NCBI GenBank assembly: GCA_027625915.1
Contig: JANTQA010000008.1
Span: forward strand, 12,401,001-12,465,000
DNA from: Anaeramoeba flamelloides
Lineage: Eukaryota > Metamonada > Anaeramoebidae
Direction of reading: 5' to 3'
DNA: 64,000 bases
The notes beneath the pieces are model-generated. The model had not been told where the DNA came from, ran no database searches, and saw only the letters and a program-made list of their open reading frames with translations. Shown in pieces: positions 25,381 to 38,300 of the stretch (the stretch's first letter is position 1; the number at the start of each line of letters is the position of its first letter). The position numbers were made by a program, and so were the translations under genes.

Positions 25381-26084
25381 AAAAAAAAAAAACTAAAATT
25401 TCCATTTTCATCGATAATAATTTCTCTATTCCTTTGTTTTGAAAAAAAAAATTAAAGATTTATATTATTACAAAATTTAACCACTTTCCTTTTCGAAAAT
25501 AAAAATAAGTAATTAGAGTGCTTATTTTTAATCATTAAATATATATATATATCGATTTGGAAGAAAAAACAAAAAAAAAAAAAAATTTAAGGGATATTTA
25601 TTTAGACAAACACTTATATATTTATGTAGATCAATATATTTATTTATATAAACTTTTTTTCTTCTCAAATAATGAGATGTATAAATTAATTTAAATCATT
25701 ATTTTTTGTTTTTAAATTTTTTAGTTTTATTTTTTTTCTTTTTTTTAATCATAAATTTTGATGAAAAAATCAAAACTTCGAGTTCTTTTAAATGATCGAA
25801 AAATAATATTAAAAAATGAAAAAGCTTTGAAAATTAAAAATTTTTTTTTAGTGTTTTATAGAATGAGAAAAGAAATTATTATTATTTTTGTTTTAAGAGT
25901 TTTCAAAAATGATGTAATTTTATTTTATAAAGATTCACTATATTAAAGTTAACAATTTAAACACAAAATGGTTAATTTAATTATAACGAATCCACCAACA
26001 TATTTTTTTAAAAGGGAAAGTCTTTAAGAATGTACTCTTTTATATAATATTTTAAATTAAATTTTATCAAATAAACCCCATCCC

Positions 26085-26295
26085 AAAAATTTGGACACAC
26101 CCAAAATCAAAAATATGCAAAAAAAAAACCCAATTTATTGTATTTTTCCAAACCTAATATAAAACAACATTTAAGTTACCCAGTATTAATATTTTAATAC
26201 GTAATCATTTTAATCCAAACAAAAGAAAAAAATATAAAACTAAAAAATAAAAAAAGGGGTGTCCAAAATAATGAAACGAGCGGAACAAAAAAATG
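26085..26295. mobile_element. Probable MITE with TTTGGACACACCC ends
   Basis: A block reading TTTGGACACACCC near the left end is mirrored by GGGGTGTCCAAAATAAT near the right end, about 150 bp apart. This block is reminiscent of Tc1/mariner terminal sequence. Outer ends beyond the block are diverged and a target duplication is not clear. No coding capacity. Confidence 0.4.
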
Positions 26296-27494
26296 TATAG
26301 GTAAATTTGTTGAAATTTGACCAAAAATTGTTGATTGATCAAATGATAAGCTACCATCTACAAATTGTATGTGATTTTTCTATTAAACAAACTCAACACT
26401 AACCTTCTATCAACCATCTAAAAAAATTTTCAGATCTAACGAAAGAGATTAAGTAACTTCATAAAAGGAAATGAAAACAAAACAAAAAAGACAAAAAATG
26501 AAATAGTTTGTAAAATCAAAATTCTTTCCAATTTGAATTTAAAGTATAGTGATGATGTTCTTTCAACTGTTTAAACTGTGTACAGATTTTTGGAATCTAG
26601 TTTATATTGGTAAAAGAAAAACAATTAAAAAAAAAAAATGTAGTGTATAATAAGTGTAGAAGACACCTCTCAGGGTACGTTTTTTTTTTTTTTTTTTTTT
26701 TTTTGATAATAATGGGATTAAGGAAGAAAGTAGTAATGTCAAACCCAGAACAAGGTGCGAAACAAAAAAAAAAAAAAACATTAATTAATAATGAGTATTT
26801 CTGAATGATTTTTAGTAAGATTTAATTGAAGAATATTTTTGAACTAAGGTTAAAATCGATTATGAAAATACTAATAAAACTGAAATTTAAACAATGTTCA
26901 GTAATAATTTTTCTGTAATTAAATCTGACTAAAAATCATTCAAATAAACCTAATTTAATTGAATTTCTCATTATTGTAAGTAAAATTTGATATGTAAAAG
27001 TAATCTATTTGCTAAAAATTGTCAAGTTAATTTCAAAATATCTTAATTATACTAAATTCTAATTTTAATATTTAAATAATCAAGATAATCATTTATAATT
27101 AATAATTCTGTAAACAGATTAAAATTAAATATTTCTCAGTCATAACTTTCAATTTAGTATATTTAGTTAAAAATCTCAATATTGAGTGATATTGAAAATA
27201 TCAAAAAAATATTTAAATTTGGATACCTAAAGTAATACTATTGAGGTAGAAATATAAATTACCTAAATTTTCCAGAATTTGAAAAGATTATGTAAAATAT
27301 TAGATTTTTCTCTAGCCTTCAAATTTACAAAGAATAACTATAATTAATCGAATCTCAAATATTAATGAAAAAAAAAGTGAATTTGTATTTATTATCCATG
27401 ATATTTTTACCCTACATCATCCATTGTGAATTCAGGTAAAGATAACTACAGTTTTTTTGAAGTTTTATGTTTTATTTGTGAAGTGTTCGGTTTT

Positions 27495-27870
27495 TTTTTT
27501 TTACTTTTTGAAATAAAGAGAAAATTTTAATATATTTTCCCTTTATTTCATAAAGTAAAAAAACCTAATGAAAGTTTCATCAAGTGTTATCGAGTGCCGT
27601 AGAGTACCTAGTTTTTTCAAAATATCAAAGAATCGAGAAAAATCAAAGATTTAACTCAATTCTGTTGAATTCTGGAAAACATAAAGGAGGATTATTACTA
27701 ATTCTCAAATAAAAAAAGCGAAAGGCTGTCCATCAAGTACCGTAGAGTGCCTAGTTTTATTTCAGAAAGTAAAAAAATCCTAAAGGGGTTTTCTAGAATT
27801 CAAAATAATAGAGAAAACTCCTGGATTTTACTCAATTCTTTCAAAACCAGGAAAACATAAAGACAGTGGA
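27495..27870. repeat. Nested-palindrome repeat family, cluster 1
   Basis: Contains one AAATAAAGAGAAAATTTTAAT-type palindrome followed by two copies of a roughly 75-bp palindrome whose arms read like TTTCCAGAATTCAAAGAAT and its reverse complement. The copies are linked by AAGTGTTATCGAGTGCCGTAG- and GTACCGTAGAGTGCCTAG-type spacers. The same modules recur at 42475-43215, 50435-50610, 51000-51180 and 59440-59740. Confidence 0.7.
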
Positions 27871-28544
27871 TACGTTTTGAACTTGGTAATCTAAATGGTA
27901 ATTTTTTTCATTGATACTTGGATTATTCCCCCCCTTCTCTTTTTTAGTTGATAAAAATTTCTTTTATTATCTCATTTTCTAAATAAATCAATAAATATAA
28001 TGAAAAATTCAAATAAATGTTCAAAAATTTTTTCATTTTTTTTTTTTAATTTTGCAAATTTTTTTATCCTTAGATTTTAAAAAAGTTTTTTATTGGCTTA
28101 AAAGTTAAGAAATTTTGATAATTAAAAGATCTTGAAAATTATATTTGTGAACAACAGCTTTATAAGTTTATTTACAAGATCTATAAAAATTGAAATTGAA
28201 TTATAATGTTTTTTAAAAAAAAAACAGATTATCAGTAATTTTTTGGTATTATCATTTTAATTATTCATTGAAAAATCTCATATAATAATAAAGCGTTTCT
28301 CGACATGAATATTTATTTTAATCTTTGAACTTTTTTTATTAATATAAAATCACCCAAAACAATCTGGACATACATTACTTATTATTTAATTATTTTGAAA
28401 ATAAAATAATTAATAAATAGAAATACTAAAAAAATATAATTGATCACCATGGTAAACACAGATTCCTACTTTTAAGTGATCAACAAATAGAAATTTTGTG
28501 AGAATTTCATTTTTTCTGTATTTTTTTTGATAATTAAATTACAA

Positions 28545-28960
28545 ATGTTCCAAGGCTACTCTGAATTTTTTTCAAAATCAAAATTTGATCTAAATCTCGA
28601 TTTTTAGAAGGTTAAAAATGAAAATAAAAAATTTCATATTTAAAAATTTTTTTTTAATAAATAAGCTAATTTATATGAAAAAATAATCTACTAATATGAT
28701 CGAAATATATATATATATATATATATATTAATTGTAAATTTTTTTTCATTTCATAACAAATTTTCGATGTTTAAAGTTATTTTGGCTTCTGAAAATTTAT
28801 TATAGGAAAATCAGAAAAATTCTTAAATATCAGCCTATTTAGGGCATTTTTTTTTTTTTCAAAAGGGGGTTTATTATTCTTATATTCAACTTTATAAAAA
28901 TCTCTATCAACATCAAAATTCAATATCAAAATAAAATCCAGAGTATATTTGGTGAGAATG
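28545..28960. mobile_element. Inverted-repeat element, family 4, copy 2
   Basis: Starts near GTTCCAAGGCTACTCTGA. The right arm near 28885-28935 contains ATCAACATCAAAATTCAATA, the inverse of the diverged left arm. A TA microsatellite sits in the middle. The small minus-strand frame over the right arm is not a gene. Confidence 0.5.
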
Positions 28961-29311
28961 TAATTAAAGAATGATAAATAAAGTTTTTCCATTTTATGAA
29001 TATCGATTTTTGCTATAAAAATATTCTCTTTTATCTTTGAATTATTTTTTTTTAACTCTGTTATTTTTCAATTAATAAATGAAAATTTTTATTTCAATTT
29101 CCAAAATGAATATATTAATTATCACTGTTACAATCAAATTATCAGAATAAAAATTTTGTCTGCCAGTCATCTAACAATGGTTTAATTTATTGTCTAAAAA
29201 TATCATTTCGAAAAGATATTTTGAAGATCTTTGGGTTTTTTTTCAACTTATATATTGCAAAAATATTTTGGTAAGTGAACTAAAAATTTTCATTTTTTAA
29301 TTGGAAAATAA

Positions 29312-29725
29312 TACAGCTGTTCCAAGGCTACTGTGAAAATTTATCAATATCAAATTTTGATGTTGATATAGATTTTTAAATTGAGGAATATACGAATAAG
29401 AAAGCTTATATTGAAAATATTCTTTCATATATGAGTTTATATGCAAAATATTTTTCTAATGTGATCGAAAAATAAATTCATTTTTTAGAGGAAATTTTAT
29501 TTCGTTTCTGAATTAATTTTTGATGTTTAGAGTCATTTTGGGTTCTGAAAATTTATTTTATATAAATCAGAAAAAATTCATGAATATCAGCTCATTTAGG
29601 AATTTTTTTTTACAATATGAGCTTTATTATTCTCATATTGAACTTTTTAAAAATTTATATCAACATCAAAATTTGATATTGATAAAATTTCATGCTAGCT
29701 TTGGATTTACTGTAGTATTTCTCAA
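29312..29725. mobile_element. Inverted-repeat element, family 4, copy 3
   Basis: The best-preserved copy. The left arm has TTCCAAGGCTACTGTGAAAA then CAAATTTTGATGTTGATAT. The right arm has ATATCAACATCAAAATTTG, with further pairing through AAGCTTATATTG / CAATATGAGCTT. About 410 bp with no coding capacity. Confidence 0.65.
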
Positions 29726-30591
29726 TAAATAAAAAAACTGTATTTCAAATATCGAATTTTTTCTCTTAAATCCAAATCGATTTTTTGAATTTAAGTAACA
29801 GAACCTTAGATATATACATTTAATATTTTATGAAAAAATTTGGAAGTGGTTTTGTATATTGAGAAAGGACTCAAAGAAAGTGAGAACTTTTGATCTCCAG
29901 ATTTGGTGTCTGGACAATTGTCTTTTTTGAATAATACTTCTTATTCAATTGAAAAATAAATACTATCTCATGCCTGCTAAGGAAATCTAAATTAAGTTTC
30001 TCATAAATTTTCATATGAAAAATGATCTAAGGAGATATTGTGCTTTTCATCAAAACGTAGGAAAACTTCATTGAGTTCTTGAAATCAAAATTTTCGTTTC
30101 GGATTGATTTTATGAATGAACAATCAATATTTTTTATTGTAATTGAAAAATTTATTTTGAATTTGCAATTCTTAATTAAGAAATGCGAGAAAATACTAAT
30201 TTTTTTTTTCAAAAATACAATCTTATGTTGATAATTTCTCTGAGAAATAGTCTTTCAAAAGGTATAGGAAACAAAAATGAGAATTTTTTAAGAGCTGAGT
30301 TGTTCAAGGTTTTTAAAATTATTAATTCTGAAACAATCTTTTCGTTGAATGATTGATTTTCTTTTTACTATATTCTTCAAAACTTTTAAACTTCTTTTAA
30401 AGATAAAAGGAACTAAAAAGTTAAGTGTGTGTGATTTCTTGAGGAAGATAAAATGAAAAAATTTCGTTAATGATATCATTGATAAAAAAAAGAGGTTAAT
30501 ATTCAACAAACGATATTTTTCATTTTTTTGTAGATTGCAACCTTCCACTCTCTTTTATTTTTTACAGAAAATTAAACAAACAAAAGAACAA

Positions 30592-30846
30592 ATGTCTAAC
30601 CAATCAAATGAACTTAGTTTTTCTTCACCTTTTGATCAAGAAGAAAATGAAAATCAACAGGAAAACGAGTTTGGTTCTTTTATTTCTTCTGGTAATGAAT
30701 TTATTGAATCAAATTCACATTCCCCAAAACAAATGAAAGGATTTGGAAATAACTCACAAAATTTGTCTGATGATTTAAATATTCCAGACTTTAATCCAGA
30801 ACTTGAGCTTAATGAAAACTTTGATCCGCTTGATGAAAATGGTTTG

Positions 30847-30887
<41 letters not shown>

Positions 30888-31668
30888 ATTTGTTTTTTTT
30901 TGTTGGTTTTACTTTTCTTTTGCTGATTTTTTTTAATTAACCAATCCCTCATTCAATTCAATAAAACGTTCCATTAACTTTTCAAACAAAACAAAACAAA
31001 ACAAAATTCAAATTAAAATCGTTAAAGCTCCGAATCAAAAAAGAAAAAAACAACCATTTTGGACCTTGTCCTATTATGAACAGTATTTTGATGTTGAAAC
31101 AGGGGACGTATTAAAAAACGTAATTTTGTCCTGTCACCCCGTTAAAGGCGTTTCGCTTGAAAAATTGGATTTATTTGGCCCCTTTTGGGTCACAACAACC
31201 CTAATCTTTTTAATGGGATCGCTCGGGAATTTTTCAAGTTATATCAATTCATTAAAAAAACAGGAAGAGGAAGTGGGTGACTGGGAATTTGATTTTAGAA
31301 AGATCACCACTGCATCCATTTTACTTTATAGCTACGTCTTTGTGTATCCAATCGCGGTGCATTTCATTTTTAAATTTGTATCCAAAATAGAGATCAAAAT
31401 TTTTGCCTTGATTTGCATTTTTGGTTATTCCTTGTCTGCATTCCTCCCTGCAAGTATCTTGTTTGCAGTCCCTTCAGAAAAATCGAAATGGCTACTTTTA
31501 ATTTTCGTAAGTTGTGTTACAATGTTAGCAATTCTTAGTTCACTAAATAACAATTACAATACTGAGAACTCACATAAAATTCAATTCTATGTGCTCCTTG
31601 GTGGAATAGGTGTCGTCCATTTCATTATTTCCATTTTAATTAAAATTTGGTTTTTTGAAGGAAACTAG
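30592..31668 (+). CDS. Yip1-domain Golgi membrane protein (YIPF1/2-like)
   Basis: Exons 30592-30841 and 31028-31668 (phase 1 donor G|GTTTGC; acceptor TAAAG) give 296 residues, close to the 300 or so of YIPF1/YIPF2. The first 90 residues are hydrophilic, Glu/Asn/Ser-rich and presumably cytosolic. The family signature follows: FWTLSYYEQYFDV, then DLFGPFWVTTTLIF in the first membrane segment. Five hydrophobic segments follow in total, and the third contains GYSLSAFLPASILF, matching the conserved Gly-Tyr-Ser...Pro motif. Yip1-family proteins act in ER-Golgi and trans-Golgi vesicle traffic with Rab GTPases. The 186-bp intron contains a T-run of about 40, and its acceptor is the first AG after the donor, which decides the junction. 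A 5' untranslated intron ending at TTTACAG (about 30567) is possible. Confidence 0.88.
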
Positions 31669-34600
31669 TTTTCTATTTTTTTAATATTTTTGTTTGATTT
31701 GGATTACATATTTGACAAATAATTATCAAATCCAATTTTTCAAGAAGAATTTAAAATAATAAATATCTAAATTTACAAAATATTTTATTTTTTTTTTTCA
31801 AAATCTAATTGTAGCTTTTCTTTTTTTATCTTTTCTTTTTTTGATTATTTAAATAAGATGATAACATTCATAGAAATAATTTTTTCTCTTGGGAAATATT
31901 TAATCGCCAGTAAAAAATAACAAATAAAGTTTTTTAAGTGAATATAGTAAAAAAGATTATATAAACTATTTTCCAAAAATGTTGACTCACTTTGTAATAT
32001 TATTTGGGAGGGTTTTGTTAAGTATTAGCTCAAATCCTTCTCAAAGTATATTTTTAATTTTGAAATCAAAATATTTTTTTGATAATTTAGTACAAATTGA
32101 TTTTTTGCTTTTTAGAATTTTTCTGTTGTTAGATCAAAATTATTTTTTGTACCTAATTTTTTTATTTTTCTTTTTTTTATTATTTCTTAAAAGTTAAATA
32201 ATACTGAAAAAAAAAAAAAAAAATCTTCGAGAATATTAATAAATATTAAAGAAACAATCAGAGTATTTTACGCCTTTTTTAATAGATCTTTATTTCCCAA
32301 AAATCTTATTCTTAACATTTTTTTATGAAAGGTTAAATATAAAAAAAATATTAATACAAATTTCATAAAGTTGATTAACCTATTCTTCTTTTTTTGATTT
32401 TGATTTTTTTTTTATTTTTTTATTTTAATTTACAGACACTATCATGTGATAATATCTCAATCTTAGAAATTCACAACCTGATCTATTTTCTTAATAAATC
32501 TTCTTCCCAATTTAAATAAAATTCAGTCAGGATGGAAAAAATGGAAAAAAAAAATAAATTGTTACTTTTTTATCAATAAAGACAACATGAACCCATAATT
32601 TTTTAAGTTACAATCAGCTACACTTTTAAGGTAAAAAACTTCAATGAAAATTAATAACAAAAAAATCACAATTTAAGGCACATTTTTTTTCAAATTTTTT
32701 TTATAATATTTTTACACAAATTATTATACAAAAATCCAAAATTCTCTCTCTAATTTAGAATATTTTTTTGTATACTATATTTTTTTAAAAAAGTTTGGGC
32801 TTTAAAAATCGAATCAACTAAAAATATTTTGGACATTTTCTTGAAATATAATATCCGTTATTAAATTCTGATCATCTATAAACATTTGAATTTGATGAAA
32901 TTAATATTATTTTATGTTTTTTCTATGAAGAAATGTTAATACCTACAAAAACCAATGTAGAAAGATTGCATTCTTGATAAACTCTTATTCCTTGTTTTTA
33001 CTAATATTTTTAAAACTAAAATTTCTATTTATTTATTTTTAATAAATTTATTTTTAATTAAATGAACTAATAGACAACTTATATGTCTTAAAAATTTTAA
33101 TAATATTAATAAAAACAATCAAAAATACTGTATTTTTATTTTCATTTTTTCACCAAAGAGAATAAATTTAAAAATATTTTTCTAAAATCAATTATTATTA
33201 TTTTTTTTTATGAAATCAAATTGAGAATATTGTTGCGAATAATTAAAAAATTTATAACAATTTATTTTATTTAAATCATATTATTAGGATTGATTTTAAA
33301 ATAGATATTTTCTAAGAAATTTGTCTTTCTTTTTAGGAAATCTTTTATTTCATTTTTTGTTTCTTTTGGGGATTCTTAATTCTAAAAGCATTTGAAACAA
33401 GAGCTGTATTTGAATTGTTCTAAAATAACCAAATATAACTTGGTGAATATTATCAAAATACTAATTACTCAATGCAATAAAAAGGAATTGGATAAAAAAC
33501 TTTCATGATGTCTCTTTGGTGGCTTTGTATACAAGGTTTTAAAATACAAAACAATTTAAAATCAAAAAAACTACCAAAAAAAAAAAAAAAAAAAAAATGA
33601 TTTTTATCTATGAATAAAAGATCCTTACAACCTTAATCGTAATTTATATTTTCTGCACAGTGGTGATAAATTTTATAAATGTAATATGAATTATAGTTAC
33701 AAAGAATGGTCACTTAAAGGATGATGTTAAAAAAAGGGGAGTTTAGTTATTTTTCAAAAATTTTAAATCGGTTAATTACTATTATACAAAAACAAACTTG
33801 TAATTTTTACTTGGACAGCTTCAAAAATCAAAAAGTTTCAGATGAAAGATTGCGTCTACTTTTTGTTGATAATTATCAAATAAAAAGTAAGTCTACAAAT
33901 TTAAACTAAATTCCAGACTAAATGGTCCAGCTTATATTTGAATTTTGAGTTGCTTTTATATCGTTTTGAAGTTTTTCCTCTCACAATGAAAAGTGTGCAA
34001 ATAAATCATTTTTTCTCTTTTTTATTTTTTCAACAGTGTTTTGTTAAAATGGAAAATGAAAATGAAAAATTTGAAAGAAGTAACCGATGAATTAATGAAA
34101 AATATGGTTTCAAATCTGAAAAAGAGATTAGATTTAGTTATTCAAAGGGAAGGAGAATCGATAAATGGGTTTTTTTACTTTTTTAAATTTTCTATTTTTT
34201 ATGTAATGCTTCGTTCAAAATAAATGGCACAATTTTTTTTATTTTTTTTTCTTTTATTTTTAGACAAAAAATAAATATCTCTTGAGTATAGTATTGAATA
34301 TTAAAATCTAAATTTTTATATTATAATAGATAACTTCAATAATTAAAAATATTTTTATTTAAAATTTTATTTTTAAAGTACCAATTATTATGAAAGATAG
34401 TTAAGTTTAAAATCATCTGGATGGAAATTTAAACAACGGGTAAAAAAATCGTATTCAAATTTGTCTTAAAATATTCAAAAATTTTCAAAATGTTTTGTGA
34501 TCAATATATATTTTCTCGAAAAATTGGAATAAAAACCAAAAATTTACATTATTTCGATTTTCCTTCAACAAATAATCAATCATATATTTTTTTTTCTGTC

Positions 34601-35355
34601 TTTGACATTTTATTACAACTCCTCAGAGATTATAAAATAAGGTTATTCCTTAAATTATATTAATATTTAGTCTTTGTATAGTTGAGGAAGTAACAATTTG
34701 GAGCTTCCACTCCTATTAATTTAAAAACTTCATTTAAGTACTTAGTTCCCATATTTGAGGGGGTTGGGTAATTCTTTTATTTTACTTTCACTTCTCACAA
34801 AAAATTTTCACACGAGAGAAATTGTACAAAAAAAAAAAAAAATTTTGTCTTCTTTACCTTTTCATTCACATACTATTTTTTTTATCTTTTTCAATGAAAG
34901 GAAATTGAAAATAGCAAAAAAAAATAATTGTAAAAAATGACTTTTGGGGATTTTCAAGTGCATTTCAAATTTGAGAACATTTCAAACTTGTAAAAGTAAA
35001 TGTAAAAAATATTTAGAAGAGCCCAAGAAAATTGTGTAAGTTCAGAAAGTTGAAATGGAAATTTTAAAATATTAAAATCAAAATTTTACATGACTTAACA
35101 AGGTAATAAGTTGGTGAAAATTTTACATTTTTTCTAAAAGAAATTCTCCTTGGACAAATATTACTTGGATTACATAACTCTTTCAAGGGTGATTTTATAT
35201 ATTATTTCACTGTTTTCGCCTAAAAACGTCGTCCTTCAATTGCTTGGTGATGAACTTTTACAATATAAAGTTTTATGGCCAAGTAAATGAAATTTTTTCG
35301 AATAATACACAACCTCAGATCATTTTTTCATTTTGTACTTCTTACTTTCTGCTAA
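31669..35355. other. Intergenic stretch
   Basis: No gene is confidently supported. It contains a family 1 MITE (32611-32818) and a dispersed direct repeat around 31973-32270 related to 52557-52840. Two exon-like scraps, 33830-33887 (ending in a GTAAGT donor) and 34037-34165 (after a CAACAG acceptor), do not join in phase. Confidence 0.5.
32611..32818. mobile_element. Tc1/mariner-like MITE, family 1, copy 4
   Basis: Starts CAATCAGCTACACTTTTAAG after TA at 32609-32610; the right end is a diverged inverse followed by TA. This is the most diverged of the four family 1 copies. No coding capacity. Confidence 0.55.
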
Positions 35356-38300
35356 ATGAGTAAGAGCTTTCAAAAAAAGCTTGAAAAAAGACAATCAAGA
35401 TTTAAGTCAAAAAATACAAGAAACGATTCCAAAAACAAAAGACAAAGCCTTGTCTTTTCGTTGTCCAAAAAAAAAAAAGATGATATCTTAAGAAAAAAGA
35501 GAAATATCATTGAAAATAAACAAAATGTTGAAAAAATGAATCAAAAAGTCTTTGAAATTGTAAGTTTTATTTCTTTGGTTTTCTGGGTAATGGTACAACA
35601 TAAAATATCAAAGCCAAAAAGAACAAAAAAAAATTAACAATCATTTCTTTTTATGATCCAAACTTTAAAAATAACCTTTCTCTTTTCTTGTCTAAAAATA
35701 AATTCAGCTCAATAAGCTTCCACAGATTGTGATCCAAATTTCTGATCCAAATTGCCAAAATCCTCATCTATTTGTACAAGAGTTGAGAGTAATGGTTAGT
35801 AGTAATCAGAATCCACCAATTGACGATCTAATAAAATCAAAATGTGTCCCACTTCTTCTTGAATTCCTTCAATATGAAAATTGTGAAGAGCTGCAAGTAA
35901 GTTTTTTCTTTTTTGTTTCTCGTTCGTTGTGTATATTCAAACTCATCAATAAGTCCAGTTTCTTCACAAAAAATATCGAATATAATTACAGCCTTTTTAC
36001 AAAAGTGTGTACTTTTTCAAAACTTTTACCAAAGTGTCCTCTTTCAAAAAAGTGAGGAGTAAACCTTTAAATGTGGTGTTGAAGTTAGAGTGGGAAGAAA
36101 AGCACTTTTTGTAAAAAAAGTACTCACTTTTATTAAAACATAAAACTTGAAAAAAAAGTAATAATTCGAGCAATCTCATAAAAAAAAGAACTTACTTTTT
36201 TAAAAGAGCTGTACCAATATATAAATTCTTTTATTCTTTTCTAGTTTATGATTTTTGTTTTGTTTTCAGTGGGGTTAATAAATGATTACAAAAAAACTAA
36301 AATCATCTTTTCTTATTTGTAATGCTTATTGGAAAAAATTTCATTACGGCCTTTTGTTCACTTCATTCGTCAAGAATTAGAAACTGATTGTCTCACACTC
36401 AGCTTTCAATGAAACTACTTTCTAAATTATACAAAGGGATTTCTTCTAACTGAAGTCAAAAAGAATTGAGTTAACACTACACTACAAGGAAAATTTTTTC
36501 AAAAAAAAATCTCTAAATTTTGTATTTTTGAAATACACTCATATAATAAACATTATTATACATAACAATTTTCAATGAGGTTTACAACTTTAATAGATAT
36601 TAATAGGAATTGAAAAAAAAAATGAAATTTTTCAGTAATATTTTTTTCATTTTTAATTGTAAAATTTTTGAATTTTTTAATTGACTTAGCAGAGAGATAA
36701 TTTTCAAGTATTTTTTTACTAGTCTAAAAGGAAACATATTTTTCAATTTGAAAATAGTACAAAATATTTCAATCAAAAGATATTGCTAAATTAAATTGAA
36801 AATCTGATTTTTTATCTGTTTTTGGAATATTTTTTATCATTTTATTTTTTTCCCTGTTTGAGTTTTTATATACGTTCCCGGTTTTTTTCTACAAATTGCT
36901 TTAACATATATTCTTTTTTCAATCTTAATGTTCAATCAAAAATTAATTCATTTCAACTTTTTCCAATATAAAAATACCCTGAAAATAGGTGTTTTTTTCA
37001 AAAGTCGGTATTTTTGAAAAGGGTGGTATTCATATCTTCATGAGTTTAAAAGCTATCCTTTTTTTATTACATAAAATTATGATAACTTTGAAAAAATAAT
37101 TTATAAAAGAAGTATAACTGAAATCCAATGTATAGTTTTGGCTAACTTTAATTTTTCGGTATTTAAATTTTCCTTGTAGTGTACAAGGAAAATTTTTTCA
37201 AAAAAAAATCTCTAAATTTTGTATTTTTGAAATACACTCATATAATAAACATTATTATACATAAAAATTTTCAAAAAGGTTTACAACTTTAATAGATATT
37301 AATTGGAATTGAAAAAAAAATGAAATTTTTCAGTAATATTTTTTTCATTTTTAATTGTAAAATTTTTGAATTTTTTAATTGACTTAGTAGAGAGATAATT
37401 TTCAAGTATTTTTTTAATAGTCTAAAAGGAAACATATTATTCAATTTGAAAATAGTTCAAAATATTTCAATCAAAAGATATTGCTCAATTAAATTGAAAA
37501 TCTGATTTTTTATCTGTTTTTGGAATATTTTTTATCATTTTATTTTTTTCCCTGTTTGAGTTTTTATATACGTTCCCGATTGTTTTCTGCAAATTGCTTT
37601 AACATATATTCTTTTTTCAATCTTAATGTTCAATCAAAAATTAATTCATTTCAACTTTTTCCAATAAAAAAATACCCTGAAAATAGGTGTTTTTTTCAAA
37701 AGTCGGTATTTTTGAAAAGGGTGGTATTCAGATTTTCATGAGTTTAATAGCTATGCTTTTTTTATTACATAAAATTATGATAACTTTGAAAAAATAATTT
37801 ATAAAAGAAGTATAACTGAAATCCAATCTATAGTTTTGGCTAACTTTAATTTTAGGTATTTAAATTTTCCTTGTAGTGAAGGGACTAGTAACTCTTATTT
37901 ATTTATTTTACCAAAGTCAATAGAGTAATTATTTACATAAGGATACAATTAAACCCGATGTGCAACTTCATTTGTCAACTTTAGAGAAATGAATAATCAT
38001 TTTTCAAAGATTTCATTTTTCTTTGAAATTTTCAGTCAAAAGATCTGATACTTTGTGTTTTGGATTTTGGGATCAAATAAGAAAAAAAAAAATTTTCAAA
38101 AAAAATTTAATTATAACGAAATCTCACTTTTAGTAATTTCAGAGACTCTGTATTAACAAATAACTTTGAAACTTTAATCTTATTTTAAAAATATAATAAA
38201 AATCAATCAAATATTGTATCATTGAAGATCTAAAAAAATTGATCATTTATTTTATTCTCATAATTTCTTAAATTTTTTGAAATTTAAAAGACTAGTCAAT

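Larger units (their letters stand above)
25381..30591. other. Intergenic stretch rich in short elements
   Basis: No gene supported. Contains an inverted-repeat element near 26085-26295, a palindrome-family cluster (27495-27870), an AT run (28706-28730) and two family 4 elements (28545-28960, 29312-29725). Frames such as 25758-25946 and 29520-29732 are low-complexity or lie in element arms. Confidence 0.6.

Noticed and set aside
31979-32197. Hydrophobic 72-codon frame resembling a small membrane protein
   Set aside because: Lies in a dispersed direct repeat and T-rich tract; Phe/Leu/Ile content is explained by base composition.
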